64,000 nt of DNA from Mangrovimicrobium sp048323675 (GTDB taxonomy: Bacteria; Pseudomonadota; Gammaproteobacteria; Pseudomonadales; Halieaceae): positions 186,001 to 250,000 of the forward strand of contig NZ_JBLWFK010000005.1 in assembly GCF_048323675.1 (NCBI RefSeq), in the 5' to 3' direction. Position 1 is the first letter of the stretch; each line of letters starts with the position of its first letter. The notes beneath the pieces were generated by a model. It had not been told where the DNA came from. It ran no database searches and saw nothing but the letters and a program-made list of their open reading frames with translations. Shown one piece after another: positions 52,301 to 61,584 of the stretch. A program made the translations under genes and the position numbers.

Positions 52301-52981
52301 TTACTTGGCGAGCAGGATCTGCAGGTGGTTGCCGACGTTTTCGGCGGTATCCGCGACTTTGCCGATGGCGGCAATGGTGCGGTAATAGAACATCACGTCC
52401 ACCGGTTTGCACTCGTCCTCGATGCGGTAGAGGGCGCGGCGCAGATTGAACTGCTGTTTATCAGTCTGGCGTTCCAGCCGGTGCAGTTCCTTGAGCATCG
52501 ACTCGACCAGTTTCACCTCGCGGCCGCTGAATCCCACTTCCAGCAGTTCATCCAGTTCCTGGATAGCGTTCAGGGCCTGTTCCACGGTGGCGACGCAGGT
52601 TTGGGTAAATTCGAGGGTGGCGGGGAAAATGGCATCGGGAAAGCGCAGGTCGCGGCTCAGGACGATGCCGCAGATGTCCTTGGCGGTATTGGCGACCTGG
52701 TCCTGGATGCCGATCAGCGCCAGCAGGTCGGAACGCGGCACCGGCAGGAACAGGCTCTTGGGCAGGTGGCGACGCACCGAGCGCTTGAGCTTGTCGGCTT
52801 CCTTCTCCGCCTTGTTGACCGCGCGGTTGAGCTCGTTGGCGAGCTTCCAGTCCGCATCCGCGGCGGCCTGCATGAACGCAGGGAGGTGGCGGACGGCCTC
52901 GCAGGCGACCTGCATGTGTTCCTGAATCGGGCCGATCGGTGAGCGGCCGAAGAGGTTGCTCAGTGGGTTGCTGCTCGGCAT
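52301..52981 (-). CDS. DUF47/TIGR00153 PhoU-like protein, partner of Pit
   Basis: A 226-residue all-helical cytosolic protein of the DUF47 (PhoU-like) family. Features are the N-terminal NPLSNLFGRSPIGPIQEHM, a KAEKEADKLKRSVRRHLP block and an acidic helix with EDECKPVDVMFY. Such proteins bind metals and are thought to control the neighbouring low-affinity phosphate transporter. ATG at 52981 was used; the upstream in-frame extension is Ser/Arg-rich and runs into the divergent gene's promoter region. Confidence 0.9.
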   Translation of the reverse strand: MPSSNPLSNLFGRSPIGPIQEHMQVACEAVRHLPAFMQAAADADWKLANELNRAVNKAEKEADKLKRSVRRHLPKSLFLPVPRSDLLALIGIQDQVANTAKDICGIVLSRDLRFPDAIFPATLEFTQTCVATVEQALNAIQELDELLEVGFSGREVKLVESMLKELHRLERQTDKQQFNLRRALYRIEDECKPVDVMFYYRTIAAIGKVADTAENVGNHLQILLAK

Positions 52982-53147
52982 GCTGTGGCTCCGGAAATCC
53001 GTTGCTTCAGGGGGCGCATTATAGGCACTGTGGGCCCGGACGCCAGAGCTTTTGTCGATAGCGCCAGTATTACTGCCGGGAAGGGCATTGCCCTGTGCTA
53101 GCATTATTGCCCTTGGGGCGCATGCGCTGATCGGGAATCCGTATTTC

Positions 53148-54923
53148 ATGGCGACAAACCAGAGCTTGCACAGCGGTGAACAGAAGCTGGACCTGGGCAA
53201 CCTCGCCCGCCAGCTGCATGCCGACGGCCGTATGGGCAAGGCCGAGCTGGAAAAGGTACTGAAACTGGCGCGGGTCTCCGTGCATCCCCTGGTCGCACTG
53301 GCTGAATTCAAATTCCCTGATCTCGCCAATCCCGGCCAGACCCTGGAAATGGATGTCCTGCTGGGCTGGCTGGCCCGGCGCTGCGGGCAACCGGTCTATT
53401 CCATCGATCCACTCAAGATCAACGTTAGCGCGGTCGCCGAAGTGATGTCCCGCGCCTTTGCCGAGCGCCACCGCATCCTCGCAGTCGAGGTGCGCGACAA
53501 CGACGTGCTGATTGCATCGGCGGAACCCTGGATTCGCGGTTGGGAGGGCAACCTCGAACACGTGCTGCGCAAGCGGGTGATGCGGGTGCTGGCGGACCCC
53601 AGGGATATCGCCCGCCACACCGCGGAGTTCTATACCATGGCCGGCTCGGTGCTCGGCGCGCGCCGCTCCGACCAGGCCGACCTGCGCACCGGTACCGGCA
53701 ACCTGGAGCAGATGCTGGAACTCGGCTCCATGCGCGAGCTGGACGCCAACGACCAGCATGTGGTGAGTATTGTCGACTGGTTGCTGCAGTACGCTTTCGA
53801 ACAGCGCGCCAGCGATATTCACATCGAGCCGCGACGGGATATCGGCAACGTCCGCTTTCGCATCGACGGTGTCCTGCACAGCGTCTATGAATTGCCCGGC
53901 AAGGTCTGCGCGGCGGTGACCAGCCGGGTCAAGATTCTCGGCCGCATGGACGTCGCCGAAAAACGCCGTCCCCAGGATGGCCGGCTGAAGACCCGCACCC
54001 CGGAGGGCAACGAGGTCGAGCTGCGTCTCGCCACCCTGCCCACCGCGTTCGGCGAAAAACTGGTGATGCGGATTTTCGACCCGGACATGCTCAACAAGAG
54101 CTTCCGCCAGCTCGGCCTCGCGGCGGACGATCTCGACAACTGGAACCGCATGACCAACATGGGCAACGGGATCGTCCTGGTCACCGGCCCAACCGGCTCG
54201 GGCAAGACCACCACGCTCTATTCCACCCTGCGCCAGCTGGCGACCTCCGAGGTCAATGTCTGCACCATCGAGGACCCGATCGAGATGATGGAGCCGGCCT
54301 TCAACCAGATGCAGGTCAACCACGGCATCGGCCTGGACTTCGCCACCGGGGTGCGCGCGCTGATGCGGCAGGACCCGGACATCATCATGATCGGCGAGAT
54401 CCGCGACCTGGAAACCGCCAACATGGCGGTGCAGGCGGCCCTCACCGGCCACCTGGTGCTGTCCACCCTGCATACCAACGACTCGCCCAGCTCCCTGTCC
54501 CGGTTGCTGGAACTGGGGGTGCCCGCCTACCTGATCAAGGCGACCGTGCGCGGGATCATGTCCCAGCGGCTGGTGCGCATCCTCTGCCCCCACTGCAAGC
54601 GAATGGAGCCGCTCGACGCGGATGCCTGGAACCAGCTGGTGTCGCCCTGGCAGCTGGCGCCGCCGGCCCAGGTGGCGCGCCCGGTGGGCTGCAAGGCGTG
54701 CCGCAATACCGGTTACATGGGGCGCCAGGGCATCTATGAGGTGCTGGTCTGCAGCCAGCCGGTGCAGGCGGAAATCCACTCCCACCTCGAGGCGGCAAGG
54801 GTCCGCGAGGTAGCCATGGCAGAAGGCATGCAGACCCTGCGGCTCTCCGGTGCCGCCAGGGTGGCCCGCGGTGAGACCACCATCGAGGAAGTCCTGCGGG
54901 TCGCGCCGGCGCTGGAGAGCTGA
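53148..54923 (+). CDS. GspE/PilB-family secretion ATPase
   Basis: A 591-residue hexameric ATPase of the type II secretion/type IV pilus family. An N-terminal MshEN-like domain is followed by the core ATPase. The Walker A GPTGSGKT starts at residue 347. The Asp box (TIEDPIEMM), Walker B (DPDIIMIGEIRD) and His box (STLHTNDSPSS) are intact. A zinc tetracysteine is present (CPHC 480-483, CKAC 515-518). ATG at 53148 was chosen over 53052 because the earlier part looks like promoter DNA. No other pilus or Gsp genes are nearby. It is 7 bases from glnE. Confidence 0.9.
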   Translation: MATNQSLHSGEQKLDLGNLARQLHADGRMGKAELEKVLKLARVSVHPLVALAEFKFPDLANPGQTLEMDVLLGWLARRCGQPVYSIDPLKINVSAVAEVMSRAFAERHRILAVEVRDNDVLIASAEPWIRGWEGNLEHVLRKRVMRVLADPRDIARHTAEFYTMAGSVLGARRSDQADLRTGTGNLEQMLELGSMRELDANDQHVVSIVDWLLQYAFEQRASDIHIEPRRDIGNVRFRIDGVLHSVYELPGKVCAAVTSRVKILGRMDVAEKRRPQDGRLKTRTPEGNEVELRLATLPTAFGEKLVMRIFDPDMLNKSFRQLGLAADDLDNWNRMTNMGNGIVLVTGPTGSGKTTTLYSTLRQLATSEVNVCTIEDPIEMMEPAFNQMQVNHGIGLDFATGVRALMRQDPDIIMIGEIRDLETANMAVQAALTGHLVLSTLHTNDSPSSLSRLLELGVPAYLIKATVRGIMSQRLVRILCPHCKRMEPLDADAWNQLVSPWQLAPPAQVARPVGCKACRNTGYMGRQGIYEVLVCSQPVQAEIHSHLEAARVREVAMAEGMQTLRLSGAARVARGETTIEEVLRVAPALES

Positions 54924-54930
54924 GCAGGCG

Positions 54931-57804
54931 ATGGCGATCGATACCCAGGGACTGCCGGAGCCACTGGCCGCCGAAGCGCAGACCCAGTGGCAGCGTATCC
55001 TGGAGCGGGCGGCGCAAGCCGCGGCGCTGGAGAGTGCGGCGGCGCAGGCACCGGTGTCCGGCCAGATTGCGCGGGTGCTGGCCTGCAGTCCATTCGTCGC
55101 CGACTTTGGCCGCAGCCACCCGGAGCGCCTGCTGGCGCTGATGCAGGACCCCTGGTTGCAACGGCCGGTGGATGCCGGGACCATCCGCGCGCAGCTCGCC
55201 AGCCAACTGGCGGCAGGGGATGTGGAACTTAACCCGCAGCTGCGGCGCTTCCGCCAGTACCATATGGCGCGCATCATCTGGCGCGACTTCTGCCGCCTGG
55301 CCGACACCCTGGAAACCATCACCACCACCTCGGCGCTGGCCGACGCCTGCATCACCGAATCGCTCGCGGTGCTGGCCCCGGCGCTGGAAGCAAAGCTCGG
55401 CTGCCCGATCGGGCGTTTCAGCGATGAGCCGCAACAGCTCATCGTGCTGGCGATGGGCAAGCTGGGGGCCAACGAACTGAATGTGTCATCGGACATCGAC
55501 CTGTTGTTCGTCTACCCCGAAAGCGGCGAGACCCGGGACGGCAAGCGCTCGGTCAGCAATGAGCAGTTCTTCACCCGCCTCGGCCAGGGCCTGATCAGCG
55601 CCCTCGACCAGCACACCGCGGAGGGCTTCGTTTTCCGCGTCGACATGCGCCTGCGCCCCTACGGCGAGAGTGGCGCGCTGGTGCACAGCTTCGCCGCGCT
55701 GGAAGAGTACTACCAGGACCAGGGCCGTGACTGGGAGCGCTACGCCATGATCAAGGCGCGCCCGGTGACCGGCAGCCCGGAGCGCTACGTCGACCTGATG
55801 AACGCCCTGCGGCCTTTTGTCTTCCGCCGCTACGTCGATTTCAGCGCCATAGAAAGCCTGCGCAGCATGAAGCAGATGATTACCGCCGAGGTGCGCCGGC
55901 GCGGGCTCGAGGAAAACGTCAAGCTGGGTAGTGGCGGTATCCGCGAGGTGGAATTCATCGTCCAGTGTTTCCAGCTGATTCGCGGCGGCCGCGATCTCGG
56001 ACTGCAGCAGCGGGAACTGCTGCGGGTGCTGGATGAATGCGTCACTCTGGGCTGCCTCCCGGCCGCCGCCGCGGACGAGCTGCGCGCGGCCTACCTGTTC
56101 CTGCGCGACAGCGAGCACGCCATACAGGGCTACCAGGATCGCCAGACCCAGGAGCTGCCGGTGGACGACCTGCCGCGCCTGGCGCTGGCTACGGTAATGG
56201 GTTTTGCCAGTTGGGGAACTTACCTCGCGGCCCTGCAGGACCATCGGCAGCGCGTGGCGGCGCATTTCGCCGAGCTGATTGCGCCGCCAGAGGAGGAGTA
56301 TGGTGAGCGCGAGGAAGATCCGGGTTACCTCTGGCAGGATGACCTCGAACCGCAACCGCTGGTCGAGCTGGGCTATCGGGACGCCGCAGCCGCCTGTGCC
56401 GAGCTGACGCAGTTGCGCGCCAGCCCCCGGGTGGCCTCCCTGCAGGTCACCGGCCGCGACCGCCTCGACCAGTTCATGCCGCAACTGGTGCTGGCCTGCG
56501 CCGAGACCGACGACCCGGACCTTGCGCTGCAACGGCTGCTGCCGCTGGTAGTCGCGGTGGCACGCCGCAGCGCCTACCTGGTGCTGCTGCTGGAAAACCC
56601 GCCGGCGCTGCACGAACTGGTGCGCCTGTGCGCCGCCAGCCCGTGGATTGCCGACCAGATGTCGCGTCACCCCGCCCTGCTGGATGAGTTGCTCGACCGC
56701 GGCAGCCTCTATCACCCGCCGGGCAAGGAGGAGTTGCGCAGCCTGCTGACCCAAGAGGTGGCGCGGATTCCCATCGAGGATCTCGAGGCGCAGATGGACG
56801 CCCTGCGCTACTTCAAGGCGGCCCAGGTGTTGCGTGTGGCGGCCAGCGAGATCGCCGGCCGGCTGCCGGTGATGAAGGTTAGCGACAACCTCACCTGGAT
56901 CGCCGAGGTGGTACTGGAACAGGTGTTGGCGGTGGCCTGGGCGGACCTCAACCGCAAGTACGGGGAACCGGCGCGGGACAGTTCGGGTTACGGTATGGCG
57001 GTGTTCGGATACGGCAAGCTGGGGGGTATCGAACTCGGGTACGGCTCCGATCTCGACCTGGTATTTGTCAGCAACAGCCAGCGCCAGGGGGCGACCGACG
57101 GCGAGCGCAGTATCGACAACGCGGTGTTCTACACCCGCCTCGCCCAGCGCATCATCCATATCCTGGAGGCGCGCATGGCGCTGGGACAGCTCTACGAAGT
57201 CGATATGCGCCTGCGTCCGGACGGCGATTCCGGGGTCCTGGTGCCCAGCGTGGAAGCCTTCGGCAATTACCAGCGCAGCGGCGCCTGGACCTGGGAGCAC
57301 CAGGCGCTGGTGCGGGCCCGCAGTGTCGCCGGCGATCCCCTTGTCGCCGACCAGGTGGAGGCGATCCGCCGGGAAATCCTCTGCCAGCAGCGCGATGCAA
57401 CTGCGCTGGCCGGGGAGGTGGTCGGCATGCGCCAGCGCATGCGCGAGCACCTCCTGCCGCAGGAAGATGCCGGGCGTTTCCATTTGAAACAGGGTACCGG
57501 CGGTATCGTGGATATCGAATTCATGGTGCAGTACGCGGTGCTGGCCTGGTCCCACGGTTGCCACCAGCTGGCCCGCTGGCCGGACAATATGCGCATCCTC
57601 GAGACCCTGGCCGCCACCGGCCTGTTTACGGCGCAGCGCGCCGCGGCACTCGGCGCAGCCTATCTCGCCTTCCGCAGCGCCTCCCACCAGCTCGCCCTGC
57701 AACAGCTGCCCGGGGAAGTCGACGCCGTGGAGTTTGCCGGTCATCGCGAGGCGGTACTCACAGCCTGGCGGGAGCTCTTCGGCGCAGGCAGCGAGGGGGG
57801 GTAG
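54931..57804 (+). CDS. glnE: Glutamine synthetase adenylyltransferase/deadenylase
   Basis: A 957-residue bifunctional enzyme that adenylylates and deadenylylates glutamine synthetase in response to PII and glutamine. The two nucleotidyltransferase domains are both intact. The N-terminal deadenylylase has GKLGANELNVSSDIDLLF, and the C-terminal adenylyltransferase has YGKLGGIELGYGSDLDLVF. Each is followed by its RLRP(Y/D)G motif. Length is close to E. coli GlnE (946). It lies 7 bases after the ATPase gene and 5 bases before a glycosyltransferase gene. In Pseudomonas glnE also precedes LPS-core genes. Confidence 0.96.
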   Translation: MAIDTQGLPEPLAAEAQTQWQRILERAAQAAALESAAAQAPVSGQIARVLACSPFVADFGRSHPERLLALMQDPWLQRPVDAGTIRAQLASQLAAGDVELNPQLRRFRQYHMARIIWRDFCRLADTLETITTTSALADACITESLAVLAPALEAKLGCPIGRFSDEPQQLIVLAMGKLGANELNVSSDIDLLFVYPESGETRDGKRSVSNEQFFTRLGQGLISALDQHTAEGFVFRVDMRLRPYGESGALVHSFAALEEYYQDQGRDWERYAMIKARPVTGSPERYVDLMNALRPFVFRRYVDFSAIESLRSMKQMITAEVRRRGLEENVKLGSGGIREVEFIVQCFQLIRGGRDLGLQQRELLRVLDECVTLGCLPAAAADELRAAYLFLRDSEHAIQGYQDRQTQELPVDDLPRLALATVMGFASWGTYLAALQDHRQRVAAHFAELIAPPEEEYGEREEDPGYLWQDDLEPQPLVELGYRDAAAACAELTQLRASPRVASLQVTGRDRLDQFMPQLVLACAETDDPDLALQRLLPLVVAVARRSAYLVLLLENPPALHELVRLCAASPWIADQMSRHPALLDELLDRGSLYHPPGKEELRSLLTQEVARIPIEDLEAQMDALRYFKAAQVLRVAASEIAGRLPVMKVSDNLTWIAEVVLEQVLAVAWADLNRKYGEPARDSSGYGMAVFGYGKLGGIELGYGSDLDLVFVSNSQRQGATDGERSIDNAVFYTRLAQRIIHILEARMALGQLYEVDMRLRPDGDSGVLVPSVEAFGNYQRSGAWTWEHQALVRARSVAGDPLVADQVEAIRREILCQQRDATALAGEVVGMRQRMREHLLPQEDAGRFHLKQGTGGIVDIEFMVQYAVLAWSHGCHQLARWPDNMRILETLAATGLFTAQRAAALGAAYLAFRSASHQLALQQLPGEVDAVEFAGHREAVLTAWRELFGAGSEGG

Positions 57805-57809
57805 CCGCC

Positions 57810-58976
57810 ATGCTAATCGCCTTTGTCGTCTTCGAACCGGGTGAACTGGCCGCAGTAGGTATCGACCTGCGGCAGTTGCTGCGCCAGGCGCGCGCCCGCG
57901 GCCACGCCTGCTGTGTCTACAGCACCGCTGCCGCGGACAATCCGGTGGATGGCGTGTCCTGGCGGCAGTTGCCGGTGCGGGAGCGGGGGCGCCATCGGCG
58001 GCACGCCGCCTTCCTCGAGGCGCTGCAGGAGGCGCTGGCACGGGATCCGGCGCGCGCGGTGCTGGGATTTGAGCCGCTGCCGGGGCTGGATGCAGTGCTG
58101 TGTGCCACGCTGCCGCGGGCGCAATCGTCACCGGGACGATCGCTGTCACCGCGCCGTTGGCTCTCCCGGAGAGGTGGTGCGGAGCAGTATTTTCGCGCAC
58201 TCGAGTCGCGTTTTTTTCGCGCAGGTGGGGCTGGCCTGATGATGTACCTGTCCACCGCGCAGCAGGCCGCTTACCAGCAGCAATACGCCCTGCCGTCTGC
58301 CGCCGGCCTGGTCCTGCCTCCGGGCGTGGCGACCTGGAACACCGGCCCGGAAGAGGCCCGCAAGATTCGCCGGGACCTGCGCCAGCGGCTGCAGGTCGCC
58401 GAGGGGGAGCTGCTCCTGCTGTTTGCCGGGAGCGATTTCCAGCGCGCCGGCCTGGCGCGGGCGATTCACGCCCTGGCCCACGCCCGCGGCGAACAGGTTC
58501 ACCAGAAGCTGCGCCTGTTGGTCGCGGCGGACGGTCGCTATCGCAGTTATCACCACCTCGCCCGCAAACTCGGCGTGCGCGACGCCGTGGAATTCCTGCG
58601 CAACCGGGAACCGCTCGACGCAGTGCTGCTTGCCGCCGATACCCTGGTGCACCCGGCGCAAGCCGAGGCGGCCGCGCCGTTATTGTTGCGCGCGCTGCTC
58701 GCCGGGCTGCCGGTCATCACTACCGAAGACAGTGGTTACGCCGACCATATCGCGGCAGCCCGCGCCGGCCTGGTGATGCGGCACCCCTTCCGGCAGGCAG
58801 ACCTCGACCACGCGGTGCTGCGCTGTATCGACGGCATCTACCGCGCCCAGTGCCGGGAGTCGGGCACCCGCTACATCGCCATGACCGACCTCCACACCCA
58901 GCTGGAGACCTGCCTTGCCCTGCTGGAACGCCACGCGACCGACGCTGCGGGGGTGGGCGCGCCCGGGAGCAGGTAG
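57810..58976 (+). CDS. Glycosyltransferase family 4 (WaaG/RfaG-like)
   Basis: A 388-residue GT-B glycosyltransferase. The N terminus (IAFVVFEPGEL) and the C-terminal nucleotide-sugar region (LLLFAGSDFQRAGL; DTLVHPAQAEAAAPLLLRALLAGLPVI in part) follow the pattern of WaaG, the LPS core glucosyltransferase I. The family ExxGxxxxE motif is degenerate here: it reads EAAAPLLLRALLAG where WaaG has E-x-x-G. The N-terminal half is also shorter and Arg-rich. I infer an LPS core or exopolysaccharide role from position after glnE and before dTDP-rhamnose genes. Confidence 0.8.
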   Translation: MLIAFVVFEPGELAAVGIDLRQLLRQARARGHACCVYSTAAADNPVDGVSWRQLPVRERGRHRRHAAFLEALQEALARDPARAVLGFEPLPGLDAVLCATLPRAQSSPGRSLSPRRWLSRRGGAEQYFRALESRFFRAGGAGLMMYLSTAQQAAYQQQYALPSAAGLVLPPGVATWNTGPEEARKIRRDLRQRLQVAEGELLLLFAGSDFQRAGLARAIHALAHARGEQVHQKLRLLVAADGRYRSYHHLARKLGVRDAVEFLRNREPLDAVLLAADTLVHPAQAEAAAPLLLRALLAGLPVITTEDSGYADHIAAARAGLVMRHPFRQADLDHAVLRCIDGIYRAQCRESGTRYIAMTDLHTQLETCLALLERHATDAAGVGAPGSR

Positions 58977-59021
58977 TAAGATGGCCGCCCCTGGATAAAT
59001 CGGAACGTAGAGGGCAACCCG

Positions 59022-59903
59022 TTGACCGCAACTATCCTGATTACCGGCGCGGGCGGCCAGCTCGGCCAGGAACTCGCGCGCAGCATTCCCGCCGGCATGC
59101 GGGGGATTGCGTTGGGCCGCGCCGAACTGGATATCGCCGATGCGGAACAGGTTCACTACACACTGGCCGCGCTGGCGCCTGCGGTGGTCATCAACGCCGC
59201 CGCCTATACAGCGGTGGATCGCGCCGAGTCTGAGGTCGTTGCGGCCATGGCTGTTAACGCCGCGGGCCCGGCAGCGCTGGCAGCAGGCTGTGCGCAAGTC
59301 AACGCCCGCCTGATCCATATTTCCACTGACTTTGTCTTTGACGGCGCGGCTGCAACGCCCTACGCGCCGAATGCGCGCCCGGCACCGCTGGGTGTCTACG
59401 GTCGCAGCAAGCTGGCCGGCGAGCAGCGCCTTCGTGGCATCCTGCCCGAGGCGTTGGTCCTGCGCACCGGCTGGGTGTATTCGGCCCGTGGCGCCAATTT
59501 TGTCAAGACCATGCTGCGCCTGATGGCCGAGCGCGATACGCTGACCGTGGTTGCGGACCAGGTCGGCACACCGACCTGGGCTGCGGGCCTCGCCGGGGCG
59601 ATCTGGGCGGCCGTGGATCGCCCCGCAGTCAGCGGGACCTATCACTGGAGCGATGCCGGCGTCTGCAGCTGGTATGACTTCGCCGTAGCCATTGCCGAGG
59701 AGGCGCTGGCGCTGGGCCTGCTGCAGGGCATGCCAGCCATCCGCCCGATCCCCGGCAGCGCCTACCCGACCCCGGCCCGGCGCCCCGCGTTCAGCGTGCT
59801 GGATAAAACCTCCTCCTGGCGCGACCTGGAACTGGAGCCGGTCCACTGGCGGCAGAACCTGCGGCGAATGCTGGCCGAACTGGCCGCCGAGAAAAGTCTG
59901 TAA
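59022..59903 (+). CDS. rfbD: dTDP-4-dehydrorhamnose reductase
   Basis: A 293-residue extended-SDR reductase catalysing the last step of dTDP-L-rhamnose synthesis. The cofactor loop GAGGQLGQEL starts near residue 9. The STDFVFDG strand follows at 101-108, and the catalytic Tyr126 and Lys130 are in VYGRSK. The start is TTG at 59022, placed by alignment to the family N terminus (ATILITGAGGQLG). It lies 45 bases after the glycosyltransferase gene and 14 before rfbB. Confidence 0.93.
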   Translation: MTATILITGAGGQLGQELARSIPAGMRGIALGRAELDIADAEQVHYTLAALAPAVVINAAAYTAVDRAESEVVAAMAVNAAGPAALAAGCAQVNARLIHISTDFVFDGAAATPYAPNARPAPLGVYGRSKLAGEQRLRGILPEALVLRTGWVYSARGANFVKTMLRLMAERDTLTVVADQVGTPTWAAGLAGAIWAAVDRPAVSGTYHWSDAGVCSWYDFAVAIAEEALALGLLQGMPAIRPIPGSAYPTPARRPAFSVLDKTSSWRDLELEPVHWRQNLRRMLAELAAEKSL

Positions 59904-59917
59904 ACGAGGAACCCCGA

Positions 59918-60985
59918 ATGTCCCGATCCCTGCTGGTCACCGGCGCCGCCGGCTTCATCGGCGCCAACTTCGTGCACTACTGGCGCCGCCAGTATCCGCA
60001 GGACACCATCGTCGCCCTGGATGCCCTGACCTACGCCGGCAACCGCGCCAACCTGGCGTCGCTGGAAGGCAGTGAGGGCTTTCATTTCCTGCACGCGGAT
60101 ATCCGCGATTACGCGGCCGTCCTCGCCGCCCTCGGCCGCCACGCCGTCGACACCCTGGTGCACTTCGCCGCGGAGAGCCACGTGGACCGCTCGATCAGCG
60201 GCCCCGCGGCCTTTATCGAGACCAACGTGGTGGGTACCCAGGTCCTGCTGGAAGCGGCCCGGACCCACTGGCTGGGCGGCGACAGCCCGCGCCCCCACCG
60301 CTTTCACCATGTCTCTACCGACGAGGTCTACGGCTCGCTGGCAGCGGACGCCCCGGGCTTTCACGAAGAGCAGAAATACGAACCCAACTCGCCCTATTCC
60401 GCCAGCAAGGCGGCCTCGGACCACCTGGTGCGCGCCTGGCACCACACCTATGGCCTGCAGGTGAGCACCAGCAACTGCTCCAACAACTACGGGCCCTACC
60501 ACTTCCCGGAGAAACTCGTTCCCCTGTGCCTGACCAATATCCTGCGCGGCCTGCCGCTGCCGGTGTACGGCGATGGCAGCAATATCCGCGACTGGCTCTA
60601 TGTCGAGGATCACTGCCGTGGCATCGAGAAAGTGCTGCTGCAGGGCGTGGTCGGGGAGACCTACAATATCGGCGGCAACAACGAGTGGAACAACCTCTCC
60701 ATTGTCGAGTTGCTCTGCGAACGGCTGGACCGGCGCTTTGCCGGGGACGCCGGATTGCGCGAGCGCTTCCCGGACTCACCCTGTGCGCGAGGGGAGTCCG
60801 CGCGGGACCTGATCCGCTTTGTCGAGGACCGGGCGGGCCATGACTGGCGCTACGCCATCGACGCGGCGAAGATTGCTGCCGATCTCGGATTCCAGCCGGT
60901 GGAGACCTTCGAAACCGGGATCGAGAAGACGCTGGACTGGTATCTCGCGAACGAAGCGTGGTGGAGACCCCTGCTGGCCAACTGA
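59918..60985 (+). CDS. rfbB: dTDP-glucose 4,6-dehydratase
   Basis: A 355-residue extended-SDR enzyme converting dTDP-glucose to dTDP-4-keto-6-deoxyglucose with bound NAD. The cofactor loop GAAGFIGANF starts at residue 9. Active-site Thr134-Asp135-Glu136 (STDEVYG) and Tyr160/Lys164 (YSASK) are intact. It is 14 bases after rfbD. It ends only 50 bases from the end of rfbC on the opposite strand, so the rhamnose genes form two facing operons. Confidence 0.96.
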   Translation: MSRSLLVTGAAGFIGANFVHYWRRQYPQDTIVALDALTYAGNRANLASLEGSEGFHFLHADIRDYAAVLAALGRHAVDTLVHFAAESHVDRSISGPAAFIETNVVGTQVLLEAARTHWLGGDSPRPHRFHHVSTDEVYGSLAADAPGFHEEQKYEPNSPYSASKAASDHLVRAWHHTYGLQVSTSNCSNNYGPYHFPEKLVPLCLTNILRGLPLPVYGDGSNIRDWLYVEDHCRGIEKVLLQGVVGETYNIGGNNEWNNLSIVELLCERLDRRFAGDAGLRERFPDSPCARGESARDLIRFVEDRAGHDWRYAIDAAKIAADLGFQPVETFETGIEKTLDWYLANEAWWRPLLAN

Positions 60986-61035
60986 GTGACTGCCCTCCGG
61001 GCGTGCCAGCGCAGCTGAAGCTGCCCGGAACACGC

Positions 61036-61584
61036 CTAATCGAACAGCGGAATCGCGTCCCAGGCCAGGCCCTCGGCATCCTTGCCCGACAGCGCCGGTG
61101 ATTCGCCTTCCGGCACCGGCCACTCGATGCCGACAGTCGGGTCGTTCCAGGCCAGTGCTACCTCGCTGGCGGGGTCGTAGAAATCCGTGCATTTGTACTG
61201 GAAGTCAGCGGAGTCGGAGGTGACGTAGAATCCGTGGGCAAAGCCCGGCGGTACCCAGAGCATCTGCTGGTTGGACGCCGACAGTTCCACCCCGAACCAT
61301 TTGCCGAAACTCGGTGAGGAGCGCCGCAAATCCACGGCGACGTCGAACACGGAGCCGGCGACTACCCGCACCAGCTTCCCCTGGGTGTGCTGCGTCTGGT
61401 AGTGCAGGCCGCGCAGGATGCCGCGGCTGGAGCGGCTGTGGTTGTCCTGCACAAAGCCCAGGTCGAGGCCGGCCTCGGCAAATACCCGCGCGTTCCAGCT
61501 CTCGAGGAAGAATCCGCGCTCGTCGCCGAAGACCTTCGGGGTGATCACCATCACGTCCCGCAGGGGCGTGGTTTCAAACATCAT
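61036..61584 (-). CDS. rfbC: dTDP-4-dehydrorhamnose 3,5-epimerase
   Basis: A 182-residue cupin-type epimerase. Family blocks are GDERGFFLESWN, the active-site His in LRGLHYQT, VDLRRSSPSFG, and PPGFAHGFYV. The start at 61584 is approximate, because three in-frame ATG codons lie within 12 bases (61593, 61584, 61581). It overlaps the end of rfbA by about 10 bases, indicating coupling. It is convergent with rfbB. Confidence 0.95.
   Translation of the reverse strand: MMFETTPLRDVMVITPKVFGDERGFFLESWNARVFAEAGLDLGFVQDNHSRSSRGILRGLHYQTQHTQGKLVRVVAGSVFDVAVDLRRSSPSFGKWFGVELSASNQQMLWVPPGFAHGFYVTSDSADFQYKCTDFYDPASEVALAWNDPTVGIEWPVPEGESPALSGKDAEGLAWDAIPLFD

Noticed and set aside
53070..58200. Very long minus-strand open frames of 808 and 904 codons opposite the GspE-family and glnE genes
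   Set aside because: They are mirror frames of high-GC genes. Their translations are His/Arg/Gln-rich with no domains, while the plus-strand genes show intact catalytic motifs.
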